This document shows, in pieces, positions 1 to 11,893 of a stretch of 64,000 bases of DNA. The stretch comes from Eubacteriaceae bacterium (lineage in GTDB: Bacteria > Bacillota > Clostridia > Peptostreptococcales > Anaerovoracaceae). Where the stretch lies: NCBI GenBank assembly GCA_902362805.1, contig CABIXY010000003.1:108247-172246 (forward strand), in the 5' to 3' direction. The notes under the pieces were generated by a model, which saw only the letters and a list, made by a program, of their open reading frames with translations, did not search any database and was not told the origin of the DNA. Numbering within the stretch: the stretch's first letter is position 1; every line of letters begins with the position of its first letter. A program made the position numbers and the translations under genes.

Positions 1-2
1 GG

Positions 3-1217
3 ATGGGTTTTACGTGGGAGAAGATTTTAGAAGGCGCGTTGAAAGGCATCAGCCAATCGCTGGAAGCGATTTTGATCCTGCTGCTCATCGGTGTCCTTGT
101 CGGCGTATGGATTGCCTGCGGCACGGTGCCGGCAATGATTTATTATGGATTGAAGATGATATCTGCCAGGTATTTTTTGCCTACTGCCATGATGATCTGT
201 GTCATTGTGGCGTTCGCTATAGGCTCTTGGGGAACCATAGGCACGGTAGGCCTGGCCTTTATGGGCATGGGAACAGCGCTGCATATTTCGGCACCTGTGG
301 TGGCGGGCTGCATCGTATCAGGTGCCTATATGGGCGAGGTGATTTCTCCGCTGTCCGATGCCACAAATCTGACAGCCGCTGTAGTGGGTGAGAACGTCTT
401 TCAGATTGTACGCAGGATGGCAAAGCCGGCTATCATCGCCTTCGGCATAACGATGGTCTGCTATTTTGTCATTGGCAGACAGTATACAGGCGGAACAGAA
501 ACGCAGCTGGGCAGTGATATCGGATCTCTGCTTGGCAGTATCAAGGGACAATTCTCTATTTCACCCCTTGAACTGCTGCCGATGGCCTTGATGGCAGCGT
601 GCATCTTACTGAAGTTTCCCGCCATACCATCCATGCTTGCAGGCATCTTGTGCGGTCTGCTTGAGGCGCTCTTTCTGCAGCAGATAGAAATCAGTCAAAT
701 ATTGAACGTCAGCTATAATGGATTCATCTGTGAAAGTGGGAATCCTTTGGTAGACGACCTGCTTTCGGCAGGGGGCATGAACGAAATGCTCTATTCCATT
801 TCCATTATCATCATCGCTATGAGTTTTGGCGGTATCATGCAGCATACGGGACAGATTGAAACCTTGCTCAATCCTCTGATCAGAAGGATTCAATCAAAGG
901 GGAGTCTGACCCTGGTCACGGTTTTGTCCTGCATCAGCATGAATGTGATTTTGCCGGATCAATACCTGGGGATTTCGCTGCCGGGACAGATGTATGAAAA
1001 AACATACGCAGATAGAAATATCGACCGATCCGATTTGGCGATGACGCTGCTGGGCGGAGGCGCAGTGACTTCACCCTTGGTACCATGGAATACGTGCGGT
1101 ATCTACGTGATGACAATTCTCAGTGTTCCAGCGGTTTCCTACGGACCCTATGCTTTCTACAGTATCCTTCTGCCGTTGACAGTGATCGTTTTGGGCTATA
1201 TACATAAGAAACACTAA
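3..1217 (+). CDS. nhaC: Na+/H+ antiporter, NhaC family (5' end cut by window edge)
   Basis: Polytopic membrane protein of the NhaC/ArsB-NhaD ion transporter superfamily, expected to exchange cytoplasmic Na+ for H+ or an organic acid. About ten hydrophobic helices are visible. The GSWGTIGTVG stretch near residue 75 and the glycine- and serine-rich segment with SPLSD near residue 117 are typical of NhaC. The 404 residues seen are shorter than the usual 450-480, and the frame is open to the left edge, so the true start is probably upstream. The ATG at 3 has no visible ribosome binding site. The gene ends before a strong terminator and is therefore the last of its unit. The family is clear; the substrate is not (some NhaC members are malate-lactate antiporters). 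Confidence 0.85.
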   Translation: MGFTWEKILEGALKGISQSLEAILILLLIGVLVGVWIACGTVPAMIYYGLKMISARYFLPTAMMICVIVAFAIGSWGTIGTVGLAFMGMGTALHISAPVVAGCIVSGAYMGEVISPLSDATNLTAAVVGENVFQIVRRMAKPAIIAFGITMVCYFVIGRQYTGGTETQLGSDIGSLLGSIKGQFSISPLELLPMALMAACILLKFPAIPSMLAGILCGLLEALFLQQIEISQILNVSYNGFICESGNPLVDDLLSAGGMNEMLYSISIIIIAMSFGGIMQHTGQIETLLNPLIRRIQSKGSLTLVTVLSCISMNVILPDQYLGISLPGQMYEKTYADRNIDRSDLAMTLLGGGAVTSPLVPWNTCGIYVMTILSVPAVSYGPYAFYSILLPLTVIVLGYIHKKH

Positions 1218-1270
1218 TACTCTGAAAAATTATACACGAGTAAGAAATTGACCAAAAATTACACAATGTG

Positions 1271-1307
1271 AGCACGGTGCAACAAATTTATGCACCGTGC
1301 TTTTTTT
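1271..1307 (+). terminator. Rho-independent terminator after nhaC
   Basis: A perfect 11-bp stem (arms 1271-1281 and 1291-1301) with a 9-nt loop is followed by seven T. It lies 53 bp after the nhaC stop and before the MMPL gene, so the two are separate transcripts. Confidence 0.9.
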
Positions 1308-1378
1308 GATTATTTATCTGTGCTCTCTGTCGCGTTACAATCTCTTACAGTAGTTAGTTAGAAGGGAGAGACGACAAT

Positions 1379-3484
1379 ATGGACAGATTTTCTGCGGCAG
1401 TAGTCAAACATAGAAAAATCATTTTGATCGTATGCGTCTTGCTGCTGGTACCATCAGTATTCGGTATGCTGGGCACTAGGATCAATTACGATATGCTGAC
1501 ATATCTGCCGAAAAACTTAGATACGGTGAAAGGTCAAGATATCCTGATGGACGATTATGGAAAAGGTGCATTTTCGATTATCGTCGTCCAGGATAAGACG
1601 CCGGCAGAAACAGCGGCAATCAAAAACAAAATTGAAAAGGTAGATCACGTGGATTCAGTCATCTGGTACAACACCTTGCTGAGCACTGATGTGCCGATGG
1701 AAATCATTCCTGACAAGTATTACGAGGCATTTAACAAAGATGGAGGAACTTTGATGGCGGTGTTCTTTGATTCCTCCACTTCAGCGGATGAGACGATTGA
1801 GGCGATTGGAGAAATCAGACAGCTGTCTGGCAATGACTCCTATGTGACAGGGATGTCGGCCTTGGTCAAGGATCTGAAAGACCTCTGTGAACAAGAGGAG
1901 CCACATTACGTAGGTCTGGCGGTCATCTGTGCAGTCATTGCTATGATGATTCTGTTGGACTCCTGGATGATTCCGGTCATCTTCCTGGCCAGCATCGGTA
2001 TGGCCATCATGTACAACCTGGGAACGAATATTTTCTTAGGTGAAATTTCCTACATTACAAAGGCACTGTCGGCGGTATTGCAGCTGGCAGTCACCATGGA
2101 TTATTCCATCTTCTTGTGGCACAGCTTTGAAGAAGAGCAGGCGATACAAGGAGATAAAGAACTGGCAATGGCAACCGCCATTAAACATACCATCAGTTCC
2201 GTCATCGGAAGTTCCGTTACTACCATCGCCGGATTTATTGCACTCTGTTTCATGAGTTTTACCTTGGGTAAAGATTTGGGGATCGTCATGGCAAAGGGAG
2301 TCGTTTTCGGCGTCATCGGATGCGTGACCACGCTGCCAGCACTGATTCTGGTCTTCGATAACATCATTGAAAAGACGAGACACCGGTCCATCATTCCGGA
2401 TATGCAAAAACTCGCTACGTTCGTGGTGAAGAAGAGTCCGATTTTTATAGCAATTTTTCTGATCATATTAGGACCTGCGATTTACGGTTATAACAATACA
2501 AACATCTATTATGACATGGCAGGGGCGCTGCCGAAGGATATGAACTATGTCGTATCCAACAACAAGCTGATGGATCAGTTCGACGTAGGCAACGCACATA
2601 TGCTCCTGGTCGATAAAAATATGAACAAAGCCGATGTCCAGGAGATGATCGGCGAATTAGAAGACGTCAAAGGTGTCAAAGCTGCTTTCGCTATGGACTC
2701 TTTGGTGGGAACGCAGATACCTGATGAGATCTTCCCGGATGAGGTAAAGTCAACTCTGAAGAGTGGCAAATACCAGTTGATGCTGGTGATGAGCGAATAC
2801 AGGACAGCCAGCAAAGAAGTGAACAGGCAGATTTCGGCCATGAATAAAATCGTCAAGTCTTATGATGACGAGGGTATGGTTATCGGTGAAGCGGCCTGCA
2901 CCAAGGACTTGATGAAGACGACGAATCGCGACTTCGCCATCGTCAGCGCGATATCCATAGTATTGATCTTTATCATCATCGCCCTGGTATTGAAGTCGGG
3001 CAGCTTACCGGTAATCCTGGTTGCGACCATTTACTTTGCAATCTTCATCAACCTGGGTCTGCCATATTACACAGGTACCTGGCTGCCGTTTATCGCACCG
3101 ATCTGTCTGTCGACCATACAATTAGGCGCAACGGTGGACTATGCGATTTTGATGACCACCAGATACAAGAGAGAAAGACTGGCTGGATGTGGTCGGGACG
3201 AAGCTGTTATCACAGCACTTTCCACTTCCATACCGTCAGTCATCGTCAGTGCTCTGGGCTTCTTCGCAGCGACCTTTGGCGTCTCAGTCTACTCAGAACT
3301 GGATATCATCAGCTCCATGTGCAGCTTGATGGCCAGAGGTGCTTTCGTCAGCATGCTGGCAGTCATTTTCATTCTGCCGGCCTTCTTAAAACTATTTAAT
3401 GGACTGATCATCAAAACGACAAGTGGCCTGAGAGGAGCATTTAAAACTAAAAAAGTGAAGAGAGAAGAGGTAATAGAGGCATGA
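1379..3484 (+). CDS. MMPL/RND-family (HAE3-like) exporter
   Basis: A 701-residue transporter with the duplicated RND layout: one N-terminal helix (about residues 11-31), an extracellular domain, a block of about five helices (175-325), a second single helix, a second extracellular domain and a second helix block (515-685). The motifs VTMDYSIFLWHSFEE and ATVDYAILMTTRYK are the two repeats of the helix-4 signature found in MMPL/YdfJ proteins. Such proteins use the ion gradient to export lipids or hydrophobic compounds. The start is ATG at 1379 behind AAGGGAGAG at 1362-1370. The stop overlaps the next gene by 4 bp (ATGA), so the two are translationally coupled and probably work together. The substrate is unknown. 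Confidence 0.9.
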   Translation: MDRFSAAVVKHRKIILIVCVLLLVPSVFGMLGTRINYDMLTYLPKNLDTVKGQDILMDDYGKGAFSIIVVQDKTPAETAAIKNKIEKVDHVDSVIWYNTLLSTDVPMEIIPDKYYEAFNKDGGTLMAVFFDSSTSADETIEAIGEIRQLSGNDSYVTGMSALVKDLKDLCEQEEPHYVGLAVICAVIAMMILLDSWMIPVIFLASIGMAIMYNLGTNIFLGEISYITKALSAVLQLAVTMDYSIFLWHSFEEEQAIQGDKELAMATAIKHTISSVIGSSVTTIAGFIALCFMSFTLGKDLGIVMAKGVVFGVIGCVTTLPALILVFDNIIEKTRHRSIIPDMQKLATFVVKKSPIFIAIFLIILGPAIYGYNNTNIYYDMAGALPKDMNYVVSNNKLMDQFDVGNAHMLLVDKNMNKADVQEMIGELEDVKGVKAAFAMDSLVGTQIPDEIFPDEVKSTLKSGKYQLMLVMSEYRTASKEVNRQISAMNKIVKSYDDEGMVIGEAACTKDLMKTTNRDFAIVSAISIVLIFIIIALVLKSGSLPVILVATIYFAIFINLGLPYYTGTWLPFIAPICLSTIQLGATVDYAILMTTRYKRERLAGCGRDEAVITALSTSIPSVIVSALGFFAATFGVSVYSELDIISSMCSLMARGAFVSMLAVIFILPAFLKLFNGLIIKTTSGLRGAFKTKKVKREEVIEA

Positions 3485-5151
3485 AAAAATATATGAAGGG
3501 TGATAAGAAATTGAAAGCGCTTGTGCTGACCTTGATCGTGGCTTTGATCGCATTGGGCGGCGTCAGCATTACGTCCTTTGCTGATCAGGGCGCAAAGTCA
3601 AAGGATGTGAACGATGGAATTAAGACCACATCGAAGACGGCGGCAAATGACGAGACCGTGTATCTGCTCACTGATGCAGACGGCAGAGAACATCAGAGGA
3701 TTGTCAGTGAAAAGGGCACACTCCACTATGACGGTTATGAAAATGACAATTTGCCCGTGACGATGAAAATCAGTTATACCCTGGACGGTAAAGCAATCAC
3801 ACCGGAAAATTTGGCCGGCAAAGACGGCCGCGTGGTGATGCACATCAATTACACCAACCATCAGAAGTCCGGCAGTGTCTATGTTCCGTTCATGGCCGTG
3901 ACAGGGATGATTTTAGATAATGAATATTTTTCCAATATAAAAGTTATTAACGGCAAGACGGTAGATGATGGAAATCGGAACATCGTCGTCGGTTACAGTT
4001 TCCCTGGCATGCAGGAGAGCCTGGGGCTTTCAAAGAGTCAGCTGGATGTGCCGGAAAGCATTACGGTTTCGGCAGATGTGAAAAATTTCCAAATCGAAAC
4101 CATCTATACATTTCTGACCAGTGACGTTTTCGCTGAGATGAACATCGACCAGAATGCAGACCTTTCTGACCTGAGCGGACAGCTGGATAAACTGAAGGAC
4201 GGCGCCAGCGAGCTGATTAAAGGCACCACGCAGCTGTATGACGGCACGCAGAAGCTGCAGGACGGGGCAAAGAAATTGACAGCTGGCACAGATACGCTGA
4301 AGACAGGAACAGAAGATTTATATGCGGGAACAAAAGATTTGAAAAGCGGTGCGGCAAAACTGACAACTGGAACGAATAATTTAAAGACAGGCGCAGATAC
4401 TCTATATAACGGCACCACGCAGCTGAAGACAGGCGCTTCTGATCTGTCAAATGGTCTGACGCAGATTTCTGCAAGCAGTGCATCCATCAACAACGGTGCA
4501 AAGCAGGTAGTTGAGAGCGTGCTGCAGACAGCCAGCAGCAGTCTGCAGGCGGCAGGAATGAATGTCACACTGACGGCTGAGAATTATACACAGGTTCTAA
4601 ATCAGGCTATTGCAGCCAGCCAGGGGGATATGGCAAAACAGCTGACCGGTGTAAAGGCTGAAATCGACAACGTGATGACGTTTTATAAAGGAGTATTGAC
4701 ATATACAGCGGGAGTTGACTCTGCAGCCCAGGGCGCAAAACAGCTTCCCGGCAGTGTAGACGCACTGGCAGCCGGGGCCAAGCAGATCTCTGACGGCGCC
4801 AGCGCTTTAAAGACCGGGCAGACGCAGCTAGCAGCCGGTATTGACAAATTGAACGGCGGTGCAGAGCAGCTGTTTGAAGGCACGAGTCAACTGCGCAGTA
4901 AGGAAAATGAACTGGTCAGTGGAATCAACCAATTGAATGCAGGTGCGAAAAAGCTTTCAGAAGGGGTAGACCAGATGGCAAAAGAAGGCCTCGCAAAGTT
5001 AGCGAAGCTATCGGATGGCGATCTTGCAGGCGTATTTGACAAAATCAACGCGCTGGAAAACGCAGCGAAGAGTTACAAAGCATTTGGCAGCAAAGGAAAT
5101 TATGACACCGTGAAATTCATCTTTAAAGCAGATGCAATTTCTCCCAAATAA
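3481..5151 (+). CDS. Secreted heptad-repeat protein (YhgE/Pip-like region), MMPL partner
   Basis: A 556-residue protein with an N-terminal signal peptide (basic start, hydrophobic core to about residue 30, possible cut after SFA). A beta-rich part (to about 215) is followed by a long run of seven-residue repeats of the form L-x-x-G-x-x-x (about 232-330 and again 425-500), e.g. LKTGTEDLYAGTKDLKSG. This is the X-X-X-Leu-X-X-Gly heptad seen in YhgE/Pip proteins. Unlike full-length YhgE/Pip it has no C-terminal membrane block and simply ends in a soluble tail, so it looks like a split-off extracellular coiled-coil subunit. Coupling to the MMPL gene suggests an extracytoplasmic partner of that exporter. 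The function is inferred from context only. Confidence 0.75.
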   Translation: MKKYMKGDKKLKALVLTLIVALIALGGVSITSFADQGAKSKDVNDGIKTTSKTAANDETVYLLTDADGREHQRIVSEKGTLHYDGYENDNLPVTMKISYTLDGKAITPENLAGKDGRVVMHINYTNHQKSGSVYVPFMAVTGMILDNEYFSNIKVINGKTVDDGNRNIVVGYSFPGMQESLGLSKSQLDVPESITVSADVKNFQIETIYTFLTSDVFAEMNIDQNADLSDLSGQLDKLKDGASELIKGTTQLYDGTQKLQDGAKKLTAGTDTLKTGTEDLYAGTKDLKSGAAKLTTGTNNLKTGADTLYNGTTQLKTGASDLSNGLTQISASSASINNGAKQVVESVLQTASSSLQAAGMNVTLTAENYTQVLNQAIAASQGDMAKQLTGVKAEIDNVMTFYKGVLTYTAGVDSAAQGAKQLPGSVDALAAGAKQISDGASALKTGQTQLAAGIDKLNGGAEQLFEGTSQLRSKENELVSGINQLNAGAKKLSEGVDQMAKEGLAKLAKLSDGDLAGVFDKINALENAAKSYKAFGSKGNYDTVKFIFKADAISPK

Positions 5152-5167
5152 TACTAACTAGCTGAGA

Positions 5168-5197
5168 GGAGACGGGCGGCTAAACCCGTCTCCTTTT
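5168..5197 (+). terminator. Rho-independent terminator after the MMPL unit
   Basis: A 9-bp G+C-rich stem (GGAGACGGG/CCCGTCTCC, arms 5168-5176 and 5185-5193) is followed by a short T run. Confidence 0.85.
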
Positions 5198-5321
5198 GCA
5201 TATAATACATGATATCTTAGACAAAGAGAGACACATATGAAATATAATTGCATAACTATAATATTGAATTCTAGGGTATCAAAAGTATACAGTATTAGTC
5301 TCGTTAACTTTTAAACTATGA

Positions 5322-5350
5322 TTGTTTAGCAGAATAAATTGGGGTATAAT
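5322..5350 (+). promoter_or_regulatory. Sigma-A promoter of the V-ATPase operon
   Basis: TTGTTT at 5322-5327, a 17-bp spacer and a perfect TATAAT at 5345-5350. It places transcription start near 5357. This rules out the upstream TTG at 5322 as a start of translation and supports the GTG at 5406. Confidence 0.8.
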
Positions 5351-5405
5351 TACCATGAGGAAAATTTTAATTTTTCTCAAAATTCGGACGGGAGGTGAAG
5401 AAACA

Positions 5406-5718
5406 GTGTTTGTTGAAGAACTTACAAAGATAAAAGAAAGTGAAAACTACGCTGACGAGCTTCAGAGAAAGGCAAAAGCAGATTCAAAGCAGGCTTTGGC
5501 AGAAGCGAGAACCAAGGCAGACAAAATTGCCACAGATGCCGAGAACCGTGCAAAGGACATTTACGATTCTTTGATGAAAGAGGGGCAGGCGAAATCAGAT
5601 GAGCAGTATCGTTTGTTTTTAGAAAAGACGAAAAATGAATGCGAAGCTATGATTGAAAAAGCTAAAAACAATGAAAATAAGGCTATTGAATTCATTGCAG
5701 AAAGGATTGTGAGGTCAA

Positions 5719-5732
<14 letters not shown>
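5406..5732 (+). CDS. V-type ATP synthase subunit H/G (peripheral stalk)
   Basis: Small charged helical protein (108 residues) of the NtpF/AhaH type. With subunit E it forms the peripheral stalk joining the V1 head to subunit I. The sequence is an almost continuous Lys/Glu/Ala-rich helix with hydrophobic residues spaced as in a coiled coil. I chose GTG at 5406 because GGAGGTG at 5391-5397 sits at good distance; a longer frame from 5322 would begin in the promoter. It is first in the operon, as ntpF is in Enterococcus hirae, and overlaps subunit I by 14 bp. Confidence 0.8.
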
Positions 5733-8180
<2,448 letters not shown>

Positions 8181-8195
8181 TGAAGGAGCAAAACA

Positions 8196-8777
8196 ATGAG
8201 CATAGAGAAGATTACATCAAAGATCGTCAGTGACGCAGAAAGCACAGCACAGGTCACCTTGGACGAAGCGAAAGCTGAGTGTGATGCAATCCTTGCCAGA
8301 GCAGACTCCGAAGCAGAAAAAGTTCTCAAAGAGGCCCAGGAGCGCGGTCAGAGTGAGAAAGAAAAATTGATCAGCAGAAGAAAGGCAGTGGCCGACATCG
8401 ATGGAAGAAAGATCATTCTGGAAGAAAAGCAAAAGCTGATCGCAGAATGTTTTGATGAAGCCATCGAACGAATTTCCTCTATGAAAAAAGAGGAATACGT
8501 CACTTTTCTCGTTGGGCTGGTGAAAAAGACCGGCGAAACCGAAGGGCAGCTCATCCTGAACGAGAGGGATGCCGCGTCTGTGGGGACGGATTTGGTCAAC
8601 GTATTATCAAAGGAGCTTGCAGACAGCAAGATTACATTATCAAAAGAGACGAAGAACATCAAAGGCGGATTTTTACTGAAAAAAGGCTCCATATATATTA
8701 ACGGAACCGTAGAGGCCCTCGTCGAAGAGGCGAAGGAAGATCTGGTAGGAGAAGTTGCCGCCCAGTTGTTCCAGTAA
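8196..8777 (+). CDS. ntpE: V-type ATP synthase subunit E (peripheral stalk)
   Basis: The 193-residue peripheral stalk subunit. The N-terminal ~100 residues form a charged helix that pairs with subunit H/G, and the C-terminal globular part (about 105-193, ending VGEVAAQLFQ) binds the top of the A3B3 head. The start is ATG at 8196 behind AAGGAG. The length is normal and its place between K and C is that of the E. hirae ntp operon. Confidence 0.92.
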   Translation: MSIEKITSKIVSDAESTAQVTLDEAKAECDAILARADSEAEKVLKEAQERGQSEKEKLISRRKAVADIDGRKIILEEKQKLIAECFDEAIERISSMKKEEYVTFLVGLVKKTGETEGQLILNERDAASVGTDLVNVLSKELADSKITLSKETKNIKGGFLLKKGSIYINGTVEALVEEAKEDLVGEVAAQLFQ

Positions 8778-8790
8778 GGAGATAGAGTCT

Positions 8791-9798
8791 ATGGCAAAGC
8801 GTAAAACAGAAGAATACACCTTTGCAGATGCATATATAGGAAGTTTCACAAGGAACCTGATGAATTGGCAGGACATGATGAGGCTGGCCTCGTGCAAAGA
8901 TTTGGATGCCGCAGAAGCAGTTCTGCAGGAGTTTGGATACGGCGAAGCCAAAGAACTTCACGAGGGCGATGTGGAAGCTTTTATCAGAAGGGAGCAGAAC
9001 AAACACTTTAATCTGATCTACGATACCCTTCCGGATAGAAAAGAGCTGGCGCTCTGTCTGTTTCCTTATGACTATCATAATGTCAAAGTCTGTCTGAAGT
9101 CAGAGTTTCTCGGCATTACGCCAGACGATACTTATCTGGTTTCCACAGGGGATATCGACTGGATGAAGGTGGTGGCCATGGTCAGGGACAGAAACTACAT
9201 GTTTATGCCTGTCAATATGAAGCATGCCATCATCGAAGCGACAGACCTCTTCGGCAGAGGGGGCGATCCTCAGGAGATTGATATCATCTTGGATAAGGCA
9301 TGCTATAAGGATATGCTGAAAGCGGCAGAAGAGACGGGCGAGGACTTCCTGATCGGAATTGTAAAACTTCAGATAGACATTCTTAATTTGAAGACGTTTG
9401 TCAGGCTGAGACAGATCGAAAAACCTTGGTCTTTCTTCCAGAAGGTATTTTTGGAAGGAGGCAATATCAGTGAACAGTTCTTTATAGCAAGCTATGAGGA
9501 ACCCTTTGCACAGATTGCAGATAAGCTGGCTGTCTATGGGCTGAAAGAGGCCATGGCAGAAGGCGGCAAGGATATCAAAGAGACGGGGGATTTCAACCTC
9601 TTTGAGAAACTGTGTGACAACAAGATGATGGAATATAACAAGAAGGCCAAGTATGAAACCTTCGGCATTGTTCCTATCGCAGGATACTGGTATGCAAAGG
9701 AACTGGAAATTGACAATCTGAGGATTATCCTGACTGGGATTTTGATCGGTTCATCGGCGGAGCAAATCAGTGAAAGATTGAGGGAGCCATATGTATAA
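8791..9798 (+). CDS. ntpC: V-type ATP synthase subunit C (d-type socket)
   Basis: A 335-residue funnel-shaped subunit, equivalent to eukaryotic subunit d, that couples the central stalk (D, F) to the K ring. It is almost all helical, as expected. I start it at ATG 8791, with AAGGAG at 8776-8781; a frame from 8755 would overlap the end of ntpE without a ribosome binding site. Its stop overlaps the next gene by 8 bp. Confidence 0.9.
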   Translation: MAKRKTEEYTFADAYIGSFTRNLMNWQDMMRLASCKDLDAAEAVLQEFGYGEAKELHEGDVEAFIRREQNKHFNLIYDTLPDRKELALCLFPYDYHNVKVCLKSEFLGITPDDTYLVSTGDIDWMKVVAMVRDRNYMFMPVNMKHAIIEATDLFGRGGDPQEIDIILDKACYKDMLKAAEETGEDFLIGIVKLQIDILNLKTFVRLRQIEKPWSFFQKVFLEGGNISEQFFIASYEEPFAQIADKLAVYGLKEAMAEGGKDIKETGDFNLFEKLCDNKMMEYNKKAKYETFGIVPIAGYWYAKELEIDNLRIILTGILIGSSAEQISERLREPYV

Positions 9799-10114
9799 AA
9801 TAGGTGTAATAGGCGAGAGGGACTCCGTCCTTGGCTTTAAAGCCGTGGGACTGGATGTGCACCCTTGCAGCCAAAGTGATGAAGCAAAGAAGATCCTTCA
9901 CGAATTGGCAAAGGACGAATACGCGATTATCTATATCACGGAAGGTCTGGCTGCTGAGATGGAGAAGGATATCGATAAATACAAGGACTACAGACTTCCA
10001 GCGATTATTCCGATCCCCGGTAAAGAAGGGGCTTCGGGTACAGGGATGGACAGTGTCAGAAAGTCCGTCGAGCGTGCTGTGGGAGCAGACATACTATTTG
10101 GAGGTGAAAAGTAG
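9791..10114 (+). CDS. ntpG: V-type ATP synthase subunit F
   Basis: A 107-residue Rossmann-like subunit of the central stalk that binds subunit D and tunes ATP hydrolysis. The opening MYKIGVIGERDSVLGFKAVG is the family's N-terminal signature (IG..D...GF...G). The start ATG at 9791 lies inside the end of ntpC behind GAGGGAG, and the stop directly abuts ntpA. Confidence 0.92.
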   Translation: MYKIGVIGERDSVLGFKAVGLDVHPCSQSDEAKKILHELAKDEYAIIYITEGLAAEMEKDIDKYKDYRLPAIIPIPGKEGASGTGMDSVRKSVERAVGADILFGGEK

Positions 10115-11893
10115 ATGAGTCAGGGAAAAATCGTTAAGGTATCAGGACCACTGGTCGTCGCATCTGGCATGGAAGACGCTGATATGTTCGACGTCGTGCG
10201 CGTAGGTGATCTTGGACTGATTGGCGAAATTATAGAAATGAGAGGCGACATGGCCTCCATCCAGGTATATGAGGAGACAGCCGGCATCGGACCCGGCGCT
10301 CCGGTCGTATCCACCGGTGCGCAGCTTTCTGTAGAGTTGGGACCTGGACTGATAGAGACTATGTACGATGGCATTCAGAGACCACTGGAAGCCATGAGGG
10401 CACAGGTTGGTTCCAATATCACCAGAGGTATCAACGTACCAGCTCTCGACAGAGAGAGGAAATGGAAATTTGAACCTGCTGTGAAAGCGGGAGACAGTGT
10501 GGAGGCCGGCGATATCATCGGTACGGTACAGGAAACTGTCGTAGTAGAGCAGAAAATTATGGTACCTTATGGAATCAAGGGTACAATTGAAAACATCCAA
10601 GCAGGCGAATTTACCGTGGAAGAGGTGGTCTGCAGTGTAAAGAAAGAGGACGGATCCATAGCGGATCTGACCATGATGCAGAAATGGCCGGTCAGACGAG
10701 GCCGTCCGTATAAAGAGAAGCTAGTGCCAGAAATGCCGCTGATTACAGGACAGCGTGTCATCGATACTCTGTTTCCGATTGCAAAGGGCGGTGTAGCAGC
10801 CATTCCGGGACCTTTTGGTTCAGGAAAGACGGTGACCCAGCATCAGCTGGCAAAATGGGCAGACGCGGATATCGTGGTCTATATCGGCTGCGGTGAGCGT
10901 GGCAATGAGATGACCGACGTACTGATGGAATTCCCGGAACTGAAGGATCCTCGTTCTGGCGAGTCTCTGATGAAGAGGACCGTATTGATTGCCAATACCT
11001 CCGACATGCCAGTAGCTGCCCGTGAGGCGTCCATCTATACTGGTATTACGATTGCAGAATATTTCAGAGATATGGGTTATTCCGTCGCCTTGATGGCAGA
11101 CTCTACCTCCAGATGGGCAGAAGCCCTGCGTGAGATGAGCGGCCGTCTGGAGGAGATGCCTGGTGAAGAAGGATATCCGGCATATCTGGGTTCCAGGCTT
11201 GCGCAGTTTTACGAAAGAGCAGGCCGTGTCGTTTCACTGGGAGCAAATGGAAGAGTAGGCGCACTGTCGGCGATCGGAGCCGTATCCCCTCCAGGAGGAG
11301 ATATTTCCGAGCCGGTATCTCAGGCGACCCTTCGTATCGTAAAGGTGTTCTGGTGTTTGGACTCGTCTCTGGCTTATAAGAGACATTTCCCAGCCATCAA
11401 TTGGCTGCAGAGTTACTCTCTGTACATCGACAGACTGACCGAGTGGTATGAAGAGAACGTGAGCAAAGAATTTCCGCAGCTGCGCAGCCAGGCTTTAGTC
11501 CTGCTGCAGGAGGAAGCAGAATTGGACGAAATCGTACAGCTGGTCGGCGTGGACGCACTGTCCTTCGAAGACCGAATCAAGCTGGAGGCGTGCAAATCCA
11601 TCCGTGAGGACTATCTGCATCAGAACTCTTTCCACGAAATCGATACCTATTCTTCACTGAATAAGCAGTTCAAGATGCTGAAGCTGATCATAGCCTACTA
11701 CAATCTGGCAAAGGATGCCATCAGCAAAGGCGCTCCCTTTAACCAGGTGGCAGGTATGGCGGTGAGAGAGACCATCGGCAGATTTAAATATGTGGAAGAA
11801 GAAAAAATTGATACGGCATATGAAGAAACACTCGATGAAATGAAAAAGGAAATTGCAGATTTGATCAGTAAGGAGGCTGAGGACGATGATTAA
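10115..11893 (+). CDS. ntpA: V-type ATP synthase catalytic subunit A
   Basis: The 592-residue catalytic subunit. The Walker A motif is GPFGSGKT (residues 232-239), followed by GCGERGNEM with the catalytic Glu and by the Walker B region [18 protein letters not shown]. The extra non-homologous region between about 120 and 190 separates V/A-type A subunits from F-type beta subunits. The start has GGAGGTG upstream. Its length is normal. Its 8-bp overlap with ntpB should help keep A and B equal in amount. Confidence 0.97.
   Translation: MSQGKIVKVSGPLVVASGMEDADMFDVVRVGDLGLIGEIIEMRGDMASIQVYEETAGIGPGAPVVSTGAQLSVELGPGLIETMYDGIQRPLEAMRAQVGSNITRGINVPALDRERKWKFEPAVKAGDSVEAGDIIGTVQETVVVEQKIMVPYGIKGTIENIQAGEFTVEEVVCSVKKEDGSIADLTMMQKWPVRRGRPYKEKLVPEMPLITGQRVIDTLFPIAKGGVAAIPGPFGSGKTVTQHQLAKWADADIVVYIGCGERGNEMTDVLMEFPELKDPRSGESLMKRTVLIANTSDMPVAAREASIYTGITIAEYFRDMGYSVALMADSTSRWAEALREMSGRLEEMPGEEGYPAYLGSRLAQFYERAGRVVSLGANGRVGALSAIGAVSPPGGDISEPVSQATLRIVKVFWCLDSSLAYKRHFPAINWLQSYSLYIDRLTEWYEENVSKEFPQLRSQALVLLQEEAELDEIVQLVGVDALSFEDRIKLEACKSIREDYLHQNSFHEIDTYSSLNKQFKMLKLIIAYYNLAKDAISKGAPFNQVAGMAVRETIGRFKYVEEEKIDTAYEETLDEMKKEIADLISKEAEDDD

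Noticed and set aside
4104-4568. Minus-strand frame of 154 codons opposite the heptad-repeat gene
   Set aside because: It mirrors the repeat codons of the real gene, with low-complexity VPV/FAP words and no start signals.
5322-5405. Extension of the first V-ATPase subunit to a TTG at 5322
   Set aside because: The segment contains the -35 and -10 boxes; the GTG at 5406 has a proper ribosome binding site.
10142-10600. Minus-strand frames within ntpA and other V-ATPase genes
   Set aside because: Shadows of strongly conserved coding sequence on the other strand.
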